Shown here: positions 1 to 5,397 of the stretch, piece by piece | Layout of the letters: every line of letters starts with the position of its first letter | Position numbering within the stretch: position 1 is the first letter of the stretch | Source: Thermoplasmatota archaeon | Lineage (GTDB): Archaea; Thermoplasmatota; Thermoplasmata; RBG-16-68-12; JAJISG01 | DNA: 5,397 bases | Assembly (NCBI GenBank): GCA_022848835.1 | Contig: JAJISG010000157.1 | Span: 1 to 5,397, forward strand | Direction of reading: 5' to 3' | Position numbers and translations under genes: made by a program | Notes under the pieces: generated by a model | What the model was told of the DNA's origin: nothing | The model's database searches: none | Seen by the model: the letters and a program-made list of their open reading frames with translations, nothing else

Positions 1-2
1 AA

Positions 3-350
3 AGGCCGGTGGATATCATTGCAGGCGGGGAGACCTCGGTCACGGTCACGGGTGCGGGGATCGGAGGGCGTAACCAAGAACTCGTTCTGTCAGCAGCTCC
101 TCTTCTGGAGGATAGAGATATAGTCCTGCTTTCATGCGGAACGGATGGACAGGATGGGCCGACGGAAGCGGCTGGAGCATTGGCGGATGGCGAAACATTG
201 TCCAGGGCTTCCAGGCTGAACCTTGACCCCCTTGTCCATCTCTCCGAGAACGACTCTCATAGCTTCTTTCGGCGGCTTGGCGACACCGTAATCACGGGCC
301 CGACTGGAACCAATGTGATGGACCTACAGATCATCTTGGTGGGTGCCTAG
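3..350 (+). CDS. Glycerate 2-kinase, C-terminal MOFRL domain (5' end outside window)
   Basis: This is the C-terminal end of a MOFRL-family glycerate kinase, which phosphorylates D-glycerate with ATP. The archaeal members characterised (for example in Thermoplasmatales and Sulfolobales) make 2-phosphoglycerate in the non-phosphorylative or branched Entner-Doudoroff pathway in the cytosol. The frame is open from the window edge and ends at TAG 348-350, so only about 115 codons are visible. Family signatures in order are GGETSVTV, GRNQE, GTDGQDGPTEAAGA, NDSHSFF and GPTGTNVMDL near the end; these are hallmarks of the MOFRL domain. The GTG at position 9 lies inside the conserved region and is not a start. 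The N-terminal nucleotide-binding domain must lie upstream. Older annotations of this family often say hydroxypyruvate reductase (TtuD); glycerate kinase is the better-supported activity. The domain looks intact, with no interruption. Confidence 0.93.
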   Translation, partial: RPVDIIAGGETSVTVTGAGIGGRNQELVLSAAPLLEDRDIVLLSCGTDGQDGPTEAAGALADGETLSRASRLNLDPLVHLSENDSHSFFRRLGDTVITGPTGTNVMDLQIILVGA

Positions 351-397
351 AATGTATGCATCCAGTCGTCTCATGTCACAGTTCAACGAGTCGTCAA

Positions 398-661
398 ATG
401 ATTCCCATATTCTCTGCTTATGGTGAGGCCATCTAGCGTGATGAGAGGGAGGGCGAGCACGAGAGAGTGAGGCGGCGGATGCTGGCAACCGGTGAGGAAC
501 CATCTAGATTCAGGTGGTACATGGAAATGTTGAAGGACGATATCACGCCATCGGTGGGCTTCGGGATTGGGGTGCAGAGGCAGGCGATGTTCGTCTGCGG
601 CTTCGAAGCGGTCTGAGAAGCGAGGCCTTATCCCAATGTTACAGGCATCGAGTCCCATTGA
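398..661 (+). pseudogene. Decayed C-terminal fragment of an archaeal asparagine synthetase-like (AS-AR/AsnRS-related) class II synthetase
   Basis: One reading frame through this gap translates into the end of a class II aminoacyl-tRNA synthetase-like protein but is broken by two stops, TAG 434-436 and TGA 614-616. Reading through them gives YGEAI, stop, RDEREGEHERVRRRM, then SRFRWYMEMLKDD, the motif 3-like GFGIGVQR (usual form GFGIGVER), FVCGFEAV, stop, and EARPYPNVTGIESH, ending at TGA 659-661. The order (GEA, EREHE-like segment, RWY helix, motif 3, CG-L/F, PYP-V-GI tail) matches archaeal AsnRS paralogues (AS-AR), which make asparagine from aspartate; the PYP...GI tail fits that group better than true AspRS. 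The catalytic core with motifs 1 and 2 is absent: upstream lies only the end of the glycerate kinase, 48 bp away. Some conserved positions have drifted (E to Q in motif 3). It is therefore a truncated, non-functional relic. Similarity is from memory of the family, not a search. Confidence 0.75.
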
Positions 662-778
662 CCAATCTGCTAGAGGGTCGCTCCAGACTTCCCACATCTA
701 ATAATTGGGTCGTATGGGATAAATACGAAGGCATTCCTGGAAGATGAAGGTTCGTTGTTCCTCTCCCGTGGGGATGCG
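662..778 (+). promoter_or_regulatory. Spacer upstream of the 7TM gene with a possible TATA-like element
   Basis: No gene is visible between the synthetase relic and the 7TM protein. The A/T-rich string ATAAATAC at 719-726 is the only TATA-like element. It would place a transcription start near 745-750 and leave a leader of about 30 nt before ATG 779. GTGGGGAT (768-775) just before the start could act as a weak ribosome binding site. This is a pattern match only. Confidence 0.22.
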
Positions 779-1900
779 ATGGAACTGACAATACTGAACA
801 GTCTGCCATTCGCCTCTGCCGCTGTGTGGTTGGCCATAGGCATCTCCCAGGCTAGGGGAGGCTCTTATCGGGTCTCCACAGGGTTAGCGTTCATTGCCAC
901 TGCCTTCCTGTTAGCGACATATTCCCTCTGGGAAGGGCTCTCTCTTGTCTTTGGCCTTCCAGACTCTCTGGTAAGCCCCCTCCCGCCTTCCCACTTCTTC
1001 CTGGTGTTGGCATCCCTCACATTTCTCTACTTTGCGAAGTGGCTGGTTCGTGGAAGGCGGTGGGCAGATGGACTTGTAGCGCTGCCCGCCGTGCTGATGG
1101 CCACTCCCTATGTCATACCGTGGATACCCAATGCCTTGGAGTTCTGGTATGGCAGCGAGCCGCTGCCTATACTGGCCACCACGGCGCTCAAGCACTACCT
1201 GGTCTACAGCCTCCCTCTGATCCTGGCTGGAATTCAGCTCCTTCGCCGGGGAGCCCTACTTACCTTGGACTCCCCGGGAAGAGAGTCTTGGGCCATCCTC
1301 GCCGTCCTGGGTGCAGCATCGTTGATGCTAGCCTTCGCCATTCTGACCAACCCCGATTTCCCTCTACTGCAGGCCAACGTAACCCCGCTATACGCGTCAA
1401 CACTCTTAGCCCCAGGAGTGATGCTCCTTGCTGCACTCCGTCGAGGGCGGGGGATCGGGGTCCTGAAGCTATTCAACCTACGGGAGAACCTTGGTGGGGA
1501 GACCCTTGCTGTCTATCTGACCTACAAAACCGGAGACCTTCTGGGCGCTGCTCTGCCAAAAGGTGAGAATATGGACGATGACGTCTTCGTGGGCACCTTC
1601 GACGCCTTTCAGAGCTTCTTCAACCATGCTTTGCCGTTCCTACGAGGACACACGCTCAGGATCGCCACCTTCGGCGATATTGCGGTGATAATCGAGAGGG
1701 GAGACCACTGTTACCTCACCGTGGTGACGACATCCAAGAGGCTCGGCCTGATTAGGGATCTCATGCGTGGAAGACTTCGACACTTCGAGGAGGAGAATGT
1801 GGAGGTCCTTAGAGATTGGAGCGGGGTCGTGAATGTCCTCCGTGGCACCGAGCAGATTCTTCAGGGCTTCGTAGCTGGGGAAGTGGTGGGGGGAGAGTAA
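779..1900 (+). CDS. Seven-transmembrane sensor-like protein with C-terminal roadblock-like cytosolic domain
   Basis: I do not recognise a named gene. From ATG 779 the product has 373 residues. About seven hydrophobic segments are visible, near residues 5-22, 33-59, 70-90, 97-116, 135-155, 170-190 and 199-220. A basic RRGRG stretch follows at 221-225, which would put the C-terminus in the cytosol. Residues about 228-350 form a soluble alpha/beta domain: strand ETLAVYLTY, a short acidic MDDDVF, helix GTFDAFQSFFNHALP, strands around LRIATFGDIAVIIERGD and CYLTVVTT, then a helix rich in Arg/Lys and Glu. This order is like roadblock/LC7 (MglB-type) domains, and similar tails occur, from memory, in Thermoplasmatota membrane proteins. 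The N-terminal half resembles the 7TM input module of archaeal histidine kinases, but no kinase, HAMP or receiver domain is present. A sensor passing a membrane signal to a Ras-like GTPase or another roadblock partner is inference. TTG 755 is possible but weaker than the ATG. The gene converges on HMGR with a 37-bp gap, and a T5 tract (1941-1945) may help termination. Confidence 0.85.
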   Translation: MELTILNSLPFASAAVWLAIGISQARGGSYRVSTGLAFIATAFLLATYSLWEGLSLVFGLPDSLVSPLPPSHFFLVLASLTFLYFAKWLVRGRRWADGLVALPAVLMATPYVIPWIPNALEFWYGSEPLPILATTALKHYLVYSLPLILAGIQLLRRGALLTLDSPGRESWAILAVLGAASLMLAFAILTNPDFPLLQANVTPLYASTLLAPGVMLLAALRRGRGIGVLKLFNLRENLGGETLAVYLTYKTGDLLGAALPKGENMDDDVFVGTFDAFQSFFNHALPFLRGHTLRIATFGDIAVIIERGDHCYLTVVTTSKRLGLIRDLMRGRLRHFEEENVEVLRDWSGVVNVLRGTEQILQGFVAGEVVGGE

Positions 1901-1937
1901 CTCCAGTAAGAGTCGAAAGGCCGGCCAAGTATGGACG

Positions 1938-3206
1938 CTATTTTTCGGCTCGCATCTTCCTCAGAATCTCCTCTGCCCTGTCCACCCTCACGACCTTCTC
2001 GGACCGCAGACGTTTCACCACTTCATCGACCTCTGCCAAGGTTGCCCCTGCCATGACGGCGATGTTCCTGGCGTGGAGGGACATATGTCCCCTCTGGATT
2101 CCCTCTGTGGCCAAGGCCCTGAGGGCAGCGAAGTTCTGGGCGAGGCCGACCGAGCTTATCACCTGAGCCAACTCCTGTGCTGTACTCACCCCTAGCAGCT
2201 TCACGTTGGCCCGAGCCGTGGGGTGAGTGGCAGTGGCTCCACCCACTAGTCCCACTGCGAGCGGGAGCTCTATGGTGCCCACTAGATCTCCCTCACTGTT
2301 CTTCTCCCACGTTGTGAGGGGCTTGTAATGGCCTCCCATGGCGGCATAGGAGTGAGCGCCCGCCTCGATGGCGCGCCAGTCGTTCCCCGTTGCGACCACC
2401 ACCGCATCTATCCCGTTCATTATGCCCTTGTTGTGGGTGGCGCATCGAAACGGGTCGGCATCTGCGAAGGCGTAGGCCTCGAGGATGCCCTCCACAACCT
2501 CCTCACCACCTATCACATCTCTGTGGAAGGTGGCGTTCGCCCTGACGAGTCGCTTAACCGCAAGATTGGAGATTATCCTGAGACAGGCTCGGCCGCCGGA
2601 GGCCTCTTCGACAAGTGGTGCCGCCGCCTCGGCCATGGTATTTACGGCATTTGCTCCCATGGCGTCCCTGCAGTCGACCAGTAGGTGGACTACCACCATG
2701 GTTCCCCGCTGGGTCTCGATGACACGGACCTCCACATCCCTCGCCCCGCCACCGAACTTAACGAGGACGGGATCCTTCTCGTTGCAGACCTCCAGAATCG
2801 TGTCCCTGATCTCCAGGATTTTCATTCGAGCTGCCTTCAGATCAGGCACTTCCATCAGTTGAATCTGCCCGATCATCACCGGTTCAGTAGTGTGAGCTCG
2901 AAAGCCTCCGGCAGGTCGCGCCATCTTGGCGGCGTTGCTAGCGGCGGCTACTACCGAGGGTTCTTCGATGGCCATCGGCACTAGGTAGTCCACATCGTTG
3001 ATGAGAAAGTTCACCGCGATTCCCAGGGGTAAGGGCATCCCGCCTATGACATTTTCAATCATCCTGTCAGCCAGAGCGGGTTCCAAAGCACCCGTGCTGC
3101 TCATTATCTGGGACTCCTCGTCGGAGAGGCTCCCGAACTCTTTCACCAAGGCCAACCGCTCGCCCGGGCTCTTCTTGTAGAAGCCAGATATCTCAGAGGT
3201 TCTCAT
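1938..3206 (-). CDS. hmgA: Hydroxymethylglutaryl-CoA reductase, class II
   Basis: It reduces HMG-CoA to mevalonate with two NAD(P)H in the cytosol, the committed step towards isoprenoid ether lipids. The product has 422 residues, normal for class II enzymes (the Pseudomonas mevalonii enzyme, MvaA, is close to this). Motifs: ENVIGG (51-56), EEPS (81-84, with catalytic Glu82 equivalent to Glu83 of P. mevalonii), DAMGAN (181-186, dinucleotide binding), HNKGIMNGID with catalytic Lys260, ATGND with catalytic Asp276, GGATATHP (322-329), and SLHARN with catalytic His378. Asp145 aligns with P. mevalonii Asp146, which is linked to NADH preference. The start is set at ATG 3204-3206 because class II proteins begin with a segment like ISGFYKKSPGERL; an ATG at 3317 would add 37 residues that look like translated promoter DNA. 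Class II enzymes in archaea are thought to come from bacteria by ancient transfer, while most archaea use class I. The degradative class name does not imply a degradative role here. Confidence 0.96.
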   Translation of the reverse strand: MRTSEISGFYKKSPGERLALVKEFGSLSDEESQIMSSTGALEPALADRMIENVIGGMPLPLGIAVNFLINDVDYLVPMAIEEPSVVAAASNAAKMARPAGGFRAHTTEPVMIGQIQLMEVPDLKAARMKILEIRDTILEVCNEKDPVLVKFGGGARDVEVRVIETQRGTMVVVHLLVDCRDAMGANAVNTMAEAAAPLVEEASGGRACLRIISNLAVKRLVRANATFHRDVIGGEEVVEGILEAYAFADADPFRCATHNKGIMNGIDAVVVATGNDWRAIEAGAHSYAAMGGHYKPLTTWEKNSEGDLVGTIELPLAVGLVGGATATHPTARANVKLLGVSTAQELAQVISSVGLAQNFAALRALATEGIQRGHMSLHARNIAVMAGATLAEVDEVVKRLRSEKVVRVDRAEEILRKMRAEK

Positions 3207-3235
3207 GGAGCAACCAGAAGGGCAATTGTGAAGAT

Positions 3236-3244
3236 GGTTAAAGG
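3236..3244 (-). promoter_or_regulatory. Possible TATA-like element of the HMGR gene
   Basis: On the minus strand this reads CCTTTAACC and lies 30-38 nt upstream of the chosen HMGR ATG. That spacing suits an archaeal TATA box driving a leaderless or very short-leader transcript, and no convincing Shine-Dalgarno sequence precedes the ATG. The match to the archaeal TATA consensus is weak. Confidence 0.25.
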
Positions 3245-3276
3245 TTTTGTCGATAATCAATTCGCCTTTTGTCGAT
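3245..3276. repeat. Two copies of TTTTGTCGAT, 22 bp apart, in the hmgA-trmI divergent region
   Basis: TTTTGTCGAT occurs at 3245-3254 and again, perfectly, at 3267-3276. The start-to-start distance is 22 bp, about two helical turns, so both copies face the same side of the DNA. The sequence after each copy is also partly alike (TCAATTCGCC against TCAAATTGAGCC). The proximal copy abuts the possible HMGR TATA element, and both lie 39-70 nt upstream of the HMGR start. A pair of binding sites for a transcription factor controlling hmgA is a reasonable inference; the repeat itself is directly seen. Confidence 0.5.
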
Positions 3277-3365
3277 TCAAATTGAGCCTGCAGCACGCTG
3301 ACCACCTGCGTTCGCATTAATGTCCATGGAGGGGAATGGGAAAGGGTGAGGAGGTCCGGGCCAGC

Positions 3366-3376
3366 CTTTTTGTAGA
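3366..3376 (+). promoter_or_regulatory. Possible TATA-like element of trmI
   Basis: CTTTTTGTAGA is centred about 27 nt upstream of the trmI ATG at 3398, the spacing expected for a leaderless archaeal transcript. The bases just before the ATG (GCCCGCG) contain no Shine-Dalgarno sequence, which agrees with leaderless translation. The TATA match is imperfect. Confidence 0.3.
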
Positions 3377-3397
3377 CGCCCTCTGTTAGAGCCCGCG

Positions 3398-4147
3398 ATG
3401 GAGAACGTTGTCCTGCTGGATGGCAAAGGCCGGAGGTGGCTCGTGCCAGTAGATCGTGGAATGGTGAAGGTCAAGGGCGTTGGGGCGGTAAAGACCGATG
3501 GACTGGACCATCTCATCGGTAGCAAGGTACAGTTGAACCGCCGCGATTACTTTGTTATGATGCCCTCTGTGCGTGACCTAGTGGAGACCATCAAGAGGCG
3601 GGCCCAGATTATCGGACCTAAGGATAGCCCCATAATCGTGTTTAACTGCAGCCTACAGGCTGGCGATCTTGTGGTGGAGGGGGGCGCCGGTTCAGGGGCA
3701 ATGACCATCGTGCTGGCCCACGCTGTCTCTCCCAATGGAAGGGTGGTCAGCTACGAGGTCAGGCGGGACTTTCTCAAGATAGCGAGTGGGAACGTTGAGA
3801 GGGGTGGTCTAGGTGGGCTCGTTGAGTTCAAGGAGACGGACATATGCGCCGGCATCGAGGAAGATATGGTGAAGGCTGTCGTACTGGACATCCCAGATCC
3901 GTGGAGGGCCCTTCCTACGGCTTACGAGGCCCTGCAACCTGCTGGACACCTGGCCTCAATGTCCCCGACGGTGGAGCAGGTAAGGCAGACGGTCCTGACC
4001 CTCAGGGACCTTGGCTTCGTGGATATCTGGACAGTGGAGATTCTCGAGAGGCGGATGGAGGTCAATCGGGGAACGAGGCCCTCCTTCGACATGCTTGGAC
4101 ATACGGGATATATGACCTTCGCCAGGAAGGCTCTGAAAGTGTCGTAG
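3398..4147 (+). CDS. trmI: tRNA (adenine-N1)-methyltransferase TrmI (m1A58, possibly also m1A57)
   Basis: TrmI transfers a methyl group from SAM to N1 of adenine 58 in the T-loop of tRNA; archaeal enzymes such as that of Pyrococcus abyssi also modify A57. It acts as a tetramer in the cytosol and stabilises the tRNA elbow. The 249 residues cover a typical archaeal TrmI. The N-terminal beta domain begins VVLLDGKGRRWLV, a usual start for this family. RRAQIIGPKD (67-76) is followed by SAM motif I VVEGGAGSGAMT (92-103), acidic Glu120 at the end of strand 2 (VSYE), Asp148 in ETDI, and motif IV LDIPDPW (163-169), which carries the catalytic Asp. The C-terminal RPSFDMLGHTGYMTFARK is also a family hallmark. 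The gene is transcribed divergently from HMGR and ends at TAG 4145-4147. Nothing is missing or interrupted. Confidence 0.95.
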   Translation: MENVVLLDGKGRRWLVPVDRGMVKVKGVGAVKTDGLDHLIGSKVQLNRRDYFVMMPSVRDLVETIKRRAQIIGPKDSPIIVFNCSLQAGDLVVEGGAGSGAMTIVLAHAVSPNGRVVSYEVRRDFLKIASGNVERGGLGGLVEFKETDICAGIEEDMVKAVVLDIPDPWRALPTAYEALQPAGHLASMSPTVEQVRQTVLTLRDLGFVDIWTVEILERRMEVNRGTRPSFDMLGHTGYMTFARKALKVS

Positions 4148-4265
4148 TCGGGCGGGCGTCAGATGGGCGAAAGGCAGAAGTGTCCTTTGGGAATGGAATG
4201 GTCGCCAGAGAGGAAGCGCTCGGACCTGGGTGTCTAGTGAAACCTCGCTATGTGGAAGGGCTAGT
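4148..4265 (+). other. Intergenic stretch with a 24-codon mini-ORF, possibly part of a gene relic
   Basis: There is no clear gene here. ATG 4163 opens a 24-codon frame ending at TAG 4235-4237, with product start MGERQKCPLGMEWSPERK; no Shine-Dalgarno sequence precedes it. Its composition (Cys, Trp, charged residues) is more protein-like than random, so it may be a short decayed gene or the broken front end of the relic that follows, but it lies in another frame. I cannot assign a function. Confidence 0.2.
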
Positions 4266-4603
4266 ATGATGACCCTCCTTGAAGAGGAGAATATCGCGGA
4301 GACCAGCAGGGGCATCCCCCAGGACTCATTCACCACCCTCGATTTCGTTAGGGTCTTCAGAGCTTTGTGTTCGGAGGACTGGAGGCGGTTGGTTGAACGA
4401 TTCGGTGAGTTCGGGGAAAAGCGCAGATGCACTGTAGCCACATACCCATCCAACAGACTTGACAGTTACTCCCAGAAGCCGGATTCTCTTCTCATCCCTC
4501 CACCCGCTACAGCAAGGACAAGTTCAGGGACTATGGAAGAACTACGAAAGAGGAGAGGAGGATCTTCCTCAGTCCTTGATTTGCGGTTTTCAAGGAGAAA
4601 TAA
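4266..4603 (+). pseudogene. Decayed gene of an uncharacterised archaeal protein (frameshift plus internal stop)
   Basis: From ATG 4266 one frame gives a convincing protein: TLDFVRVFRALCSEDWRRL, VERFGEFGEKRRC, TVATYPSNRLDSYSQKPDSLL (up to about 4493). Beyond that the same frame runs on to TGA 4689-4691 but turns into Arg/Ser-rich sequence with no protein character. One frame over, from about 4499, the text becomes protein-like again: TRYSKDKFRDYGRTTKEERR, IFLSP, then TGA 4577-4579, then FAVFKEK and TAA 4601-4603. A single-base loss between about 4480 and 4505 plus one nonsense change would explain this. I have an uncertain memory of an archaeal family of about 110-120 residues that continues GSPW-I-AVF-KK at this place, so the TGA would replace Trp. 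Its function is unknown. A gene caller would probably report 4230 or 4266 to 4691 as an intact hypothetical protein; I think that is wrong. Confidence 0.5.
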
Positions 4604-4695
4604 CCGGGAAGTGGGAACTGAGGAAGGTAGATGGAGGAGCAATCTTCGAGGTTGTAAGTATCTGAGAGTCTTACGGAAGGTGTTGGAGTGAGGTC

Positions 4696-5397
4696 ATGCT
4701 GAGAGACGATCAAGATGCCTTTGGACACGAGATATACGATTATTTCAAGAAGAAGGCGGGGGTCGAGATAATAGAGAGAGACGATGGATTTTTCGACGTT
4801 TCCGGCGGGCCTGAGGCCTATTTCGCAGAATATCAGGATTGGCCTTTCCATCAGAAGAAGGCAATGAAGTACGCGAGAGGAAGAGTCCTAGACGTAGGCT
4901 GTGGCGCTGGCAGAGCCTCGCTCTACCTTCAAGAGAGAAGGCTGGATGTCCTGGGAGTCGACAATTCTCCGCTGGCGATAGAAGTGTGTAAGCAGAGAGG
5001 GCTGAGAAATGGTAGGGTGATGGCCGCTACTGAACTGAGCTCCCAGCTAGGCACCTTCGATACTATCCTGATGCTAGGCAACAATTTTGGCCTGTTTGGG
5101 AGTTTCCAGAGGGCAAGATGGCTCCTGAGACGATTCAACAACATGACATCGCGGGATGGAAGGATAATTGCCGAAAGCAACGATGTCTACAGGACAGAAA
5201 TGCCTGAGCATCTGGCATATCACGAACTCAATAGGAAAAAGGGCAGGATGCCAGGGCAGGTAAGAATCAGGGTGAGGTACAGAAAATATGTGACGCCCTG
5301 GTTCGATTATCTCATGGTTTCGAAGGAAGAAATGGAGGACATTCTCAAGGGTACTGATTGGAGGATCAGCGAATTCATCGATTCAGATGGTCCTCCG
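4696..5397 (+). CDS. Class I SAM-dependent methyltransferase (3' end outside window)
   Basis: This frame is open to the window edge, with 234 codons visible and no stop. It has a Rossmann-type methyltransferase core: motif I VLDVGCGAGRASLYL (64-78), motif II acidic residue Asp89 in GVDNSP, a motif III region around residues 108-114, and motif IV FDTILMLGNNFGLFG (121-135). A region before the end, RIRVRYRKYVTPWFDYLMV, and then EEMEDILKGTDWRISEFID, resembles archaeal methyltransferases of the broad UbiE/COG2226 type; only the last few strands should be missing. The substrate cannot be told from sequence, and a small molecule is as likely as a macromolecule. The start at ATG 4696 is supported by GGAG at 4685-4688 with a 7-nt spacer. 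It lies in the same direction as trmI but is separated from it by about 550 bp of relic DNA, so co-transcription is uncertain. Confidence 0.88.
   Translation, partial: MLRDDQDAFGHEIYDYFKKKAGVEIIERDDGFFDVSGGPEAYFAEYQDWPFHQKKAMKYARGRVLDVGCGAGRASLYLQERRLDVLGVDNSPLAIEVCKQRGLRNGRVMAATELSSQLGTFDTILMLGNNFGLFGSFQRARWLLRRFNNMTSRDGRIIAESNDVYRTEMPEHLAYHELNRKKGRMPGQVRIRVRYRKYVTPWFDYLMVSKEEMEDILKGTDWRISEFIDSDGPP

Noticed and set aside
434..436. TAG in the synthetase relic as pyrrolysine
   Set aside because: Three confident genes in the window end with TAG, and the protein also lacks its catalytic core; decay is simpler.
383..747. Open frames on both strands (383-697 minus, 514-747 plus) in the gap after the glycerate kinase
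   Set aside because: They overlap each other and the synthetase relic, show no recognisable domain, and are out of frame with the homologous sequence.
1901..1937. GGCCGGCC palindrome between the convergent genes as a terminator
   Set aside because: An 8-bp self-complementary site with no loop and no adjoining U-tract on either strand is not a convincing terminator.
2328..3180. Plus-strand frames across the HMGR gene
   Set aside because: Shadows of the minus-strand HMGR, which has full family conservation throughout.
3207..3317. N-terminal extension of HMGR to an ATG at 3317 (459 residues)
   Set aside because: The extra 37 residues have no place in class II HMGR, and the DNA behaves like a promoter region with repeats and TATA-like sequence.
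1..3433. AAAGGCCGG seen at 1, about 1917 and about 3425
   Set aside because: Three short GC-rich matches, two of them inside coding sequence in unrelated proteins; no shared flanks or spacing.
4531..5180. Minus-strand frames under the second relic and the methyltransferase
   Set aside because: They are antisense to a methyltransferase with clear motifs and have no protein features of their own.

Overview
The window reads as chromosomal DNA of an archaeon, most likely from the Thermoplasmatota side of the Euryarchaeota. The evidence is an archaeal-type tRNA m1A methyltransferase (TrmI), a class II HMG-CoA reductase (mevalonate is the precursor of archaeal lipids, and class II enzymes are known from Thermoplasmatales and Archaeoglobus), the relic of an archaeal asparagine-synthetase-type class II synthetase, and a seven-helix membrane protein with a cytosolic tail of a kind I associate with that group. 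The lineage is an inference from gene content; no rRNA or tRNA gene is present to settle it.

Layout: the window opens with the C-terminal MOFRL domain of a glycerate 2-kinase (+, truncated by the window edge). An apparently empty gap follows, but it holds a decayed C-terminal fragment of an AS-AR/AsnRS-like protein with two in-frame stops (about 398-661). Next is an intact 7TM sensor-like protein with a C-terminal roadblock-like domain (+, 779-1900). It converges on the HMG-CoA reductase (-, 1938-3206), whose family-conserved catalytic residues are all present. A divergent promoter region of about 190 bp (3207-3397) carries two copies of a 10-bp element spaced 22 bp apart and separates HMGR from trmI (+, 3398-4147). 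Downstream of trmI lies a second decayed gene (about 4266-4603), which needs one frameshift and has an internal stop. A class I SAM-dependent methyltransferase follows (+, 4696 to the window end, truncated).

The genes do not form one pathway: carbohydrate catabolism (glycerate to 2-phosphoglycerate), isoprenoid lipid synthesis, tRNA modification, a membrane signalling protein and a methyltransferase of unknown substrate sit side by side. I see no new defence or mobile system. The notable points are two gene relics hidden in 'intergenic' DNA, the 7TM plus roadblock-like architecture, and the phased repeat pair between hmgA and trmI.
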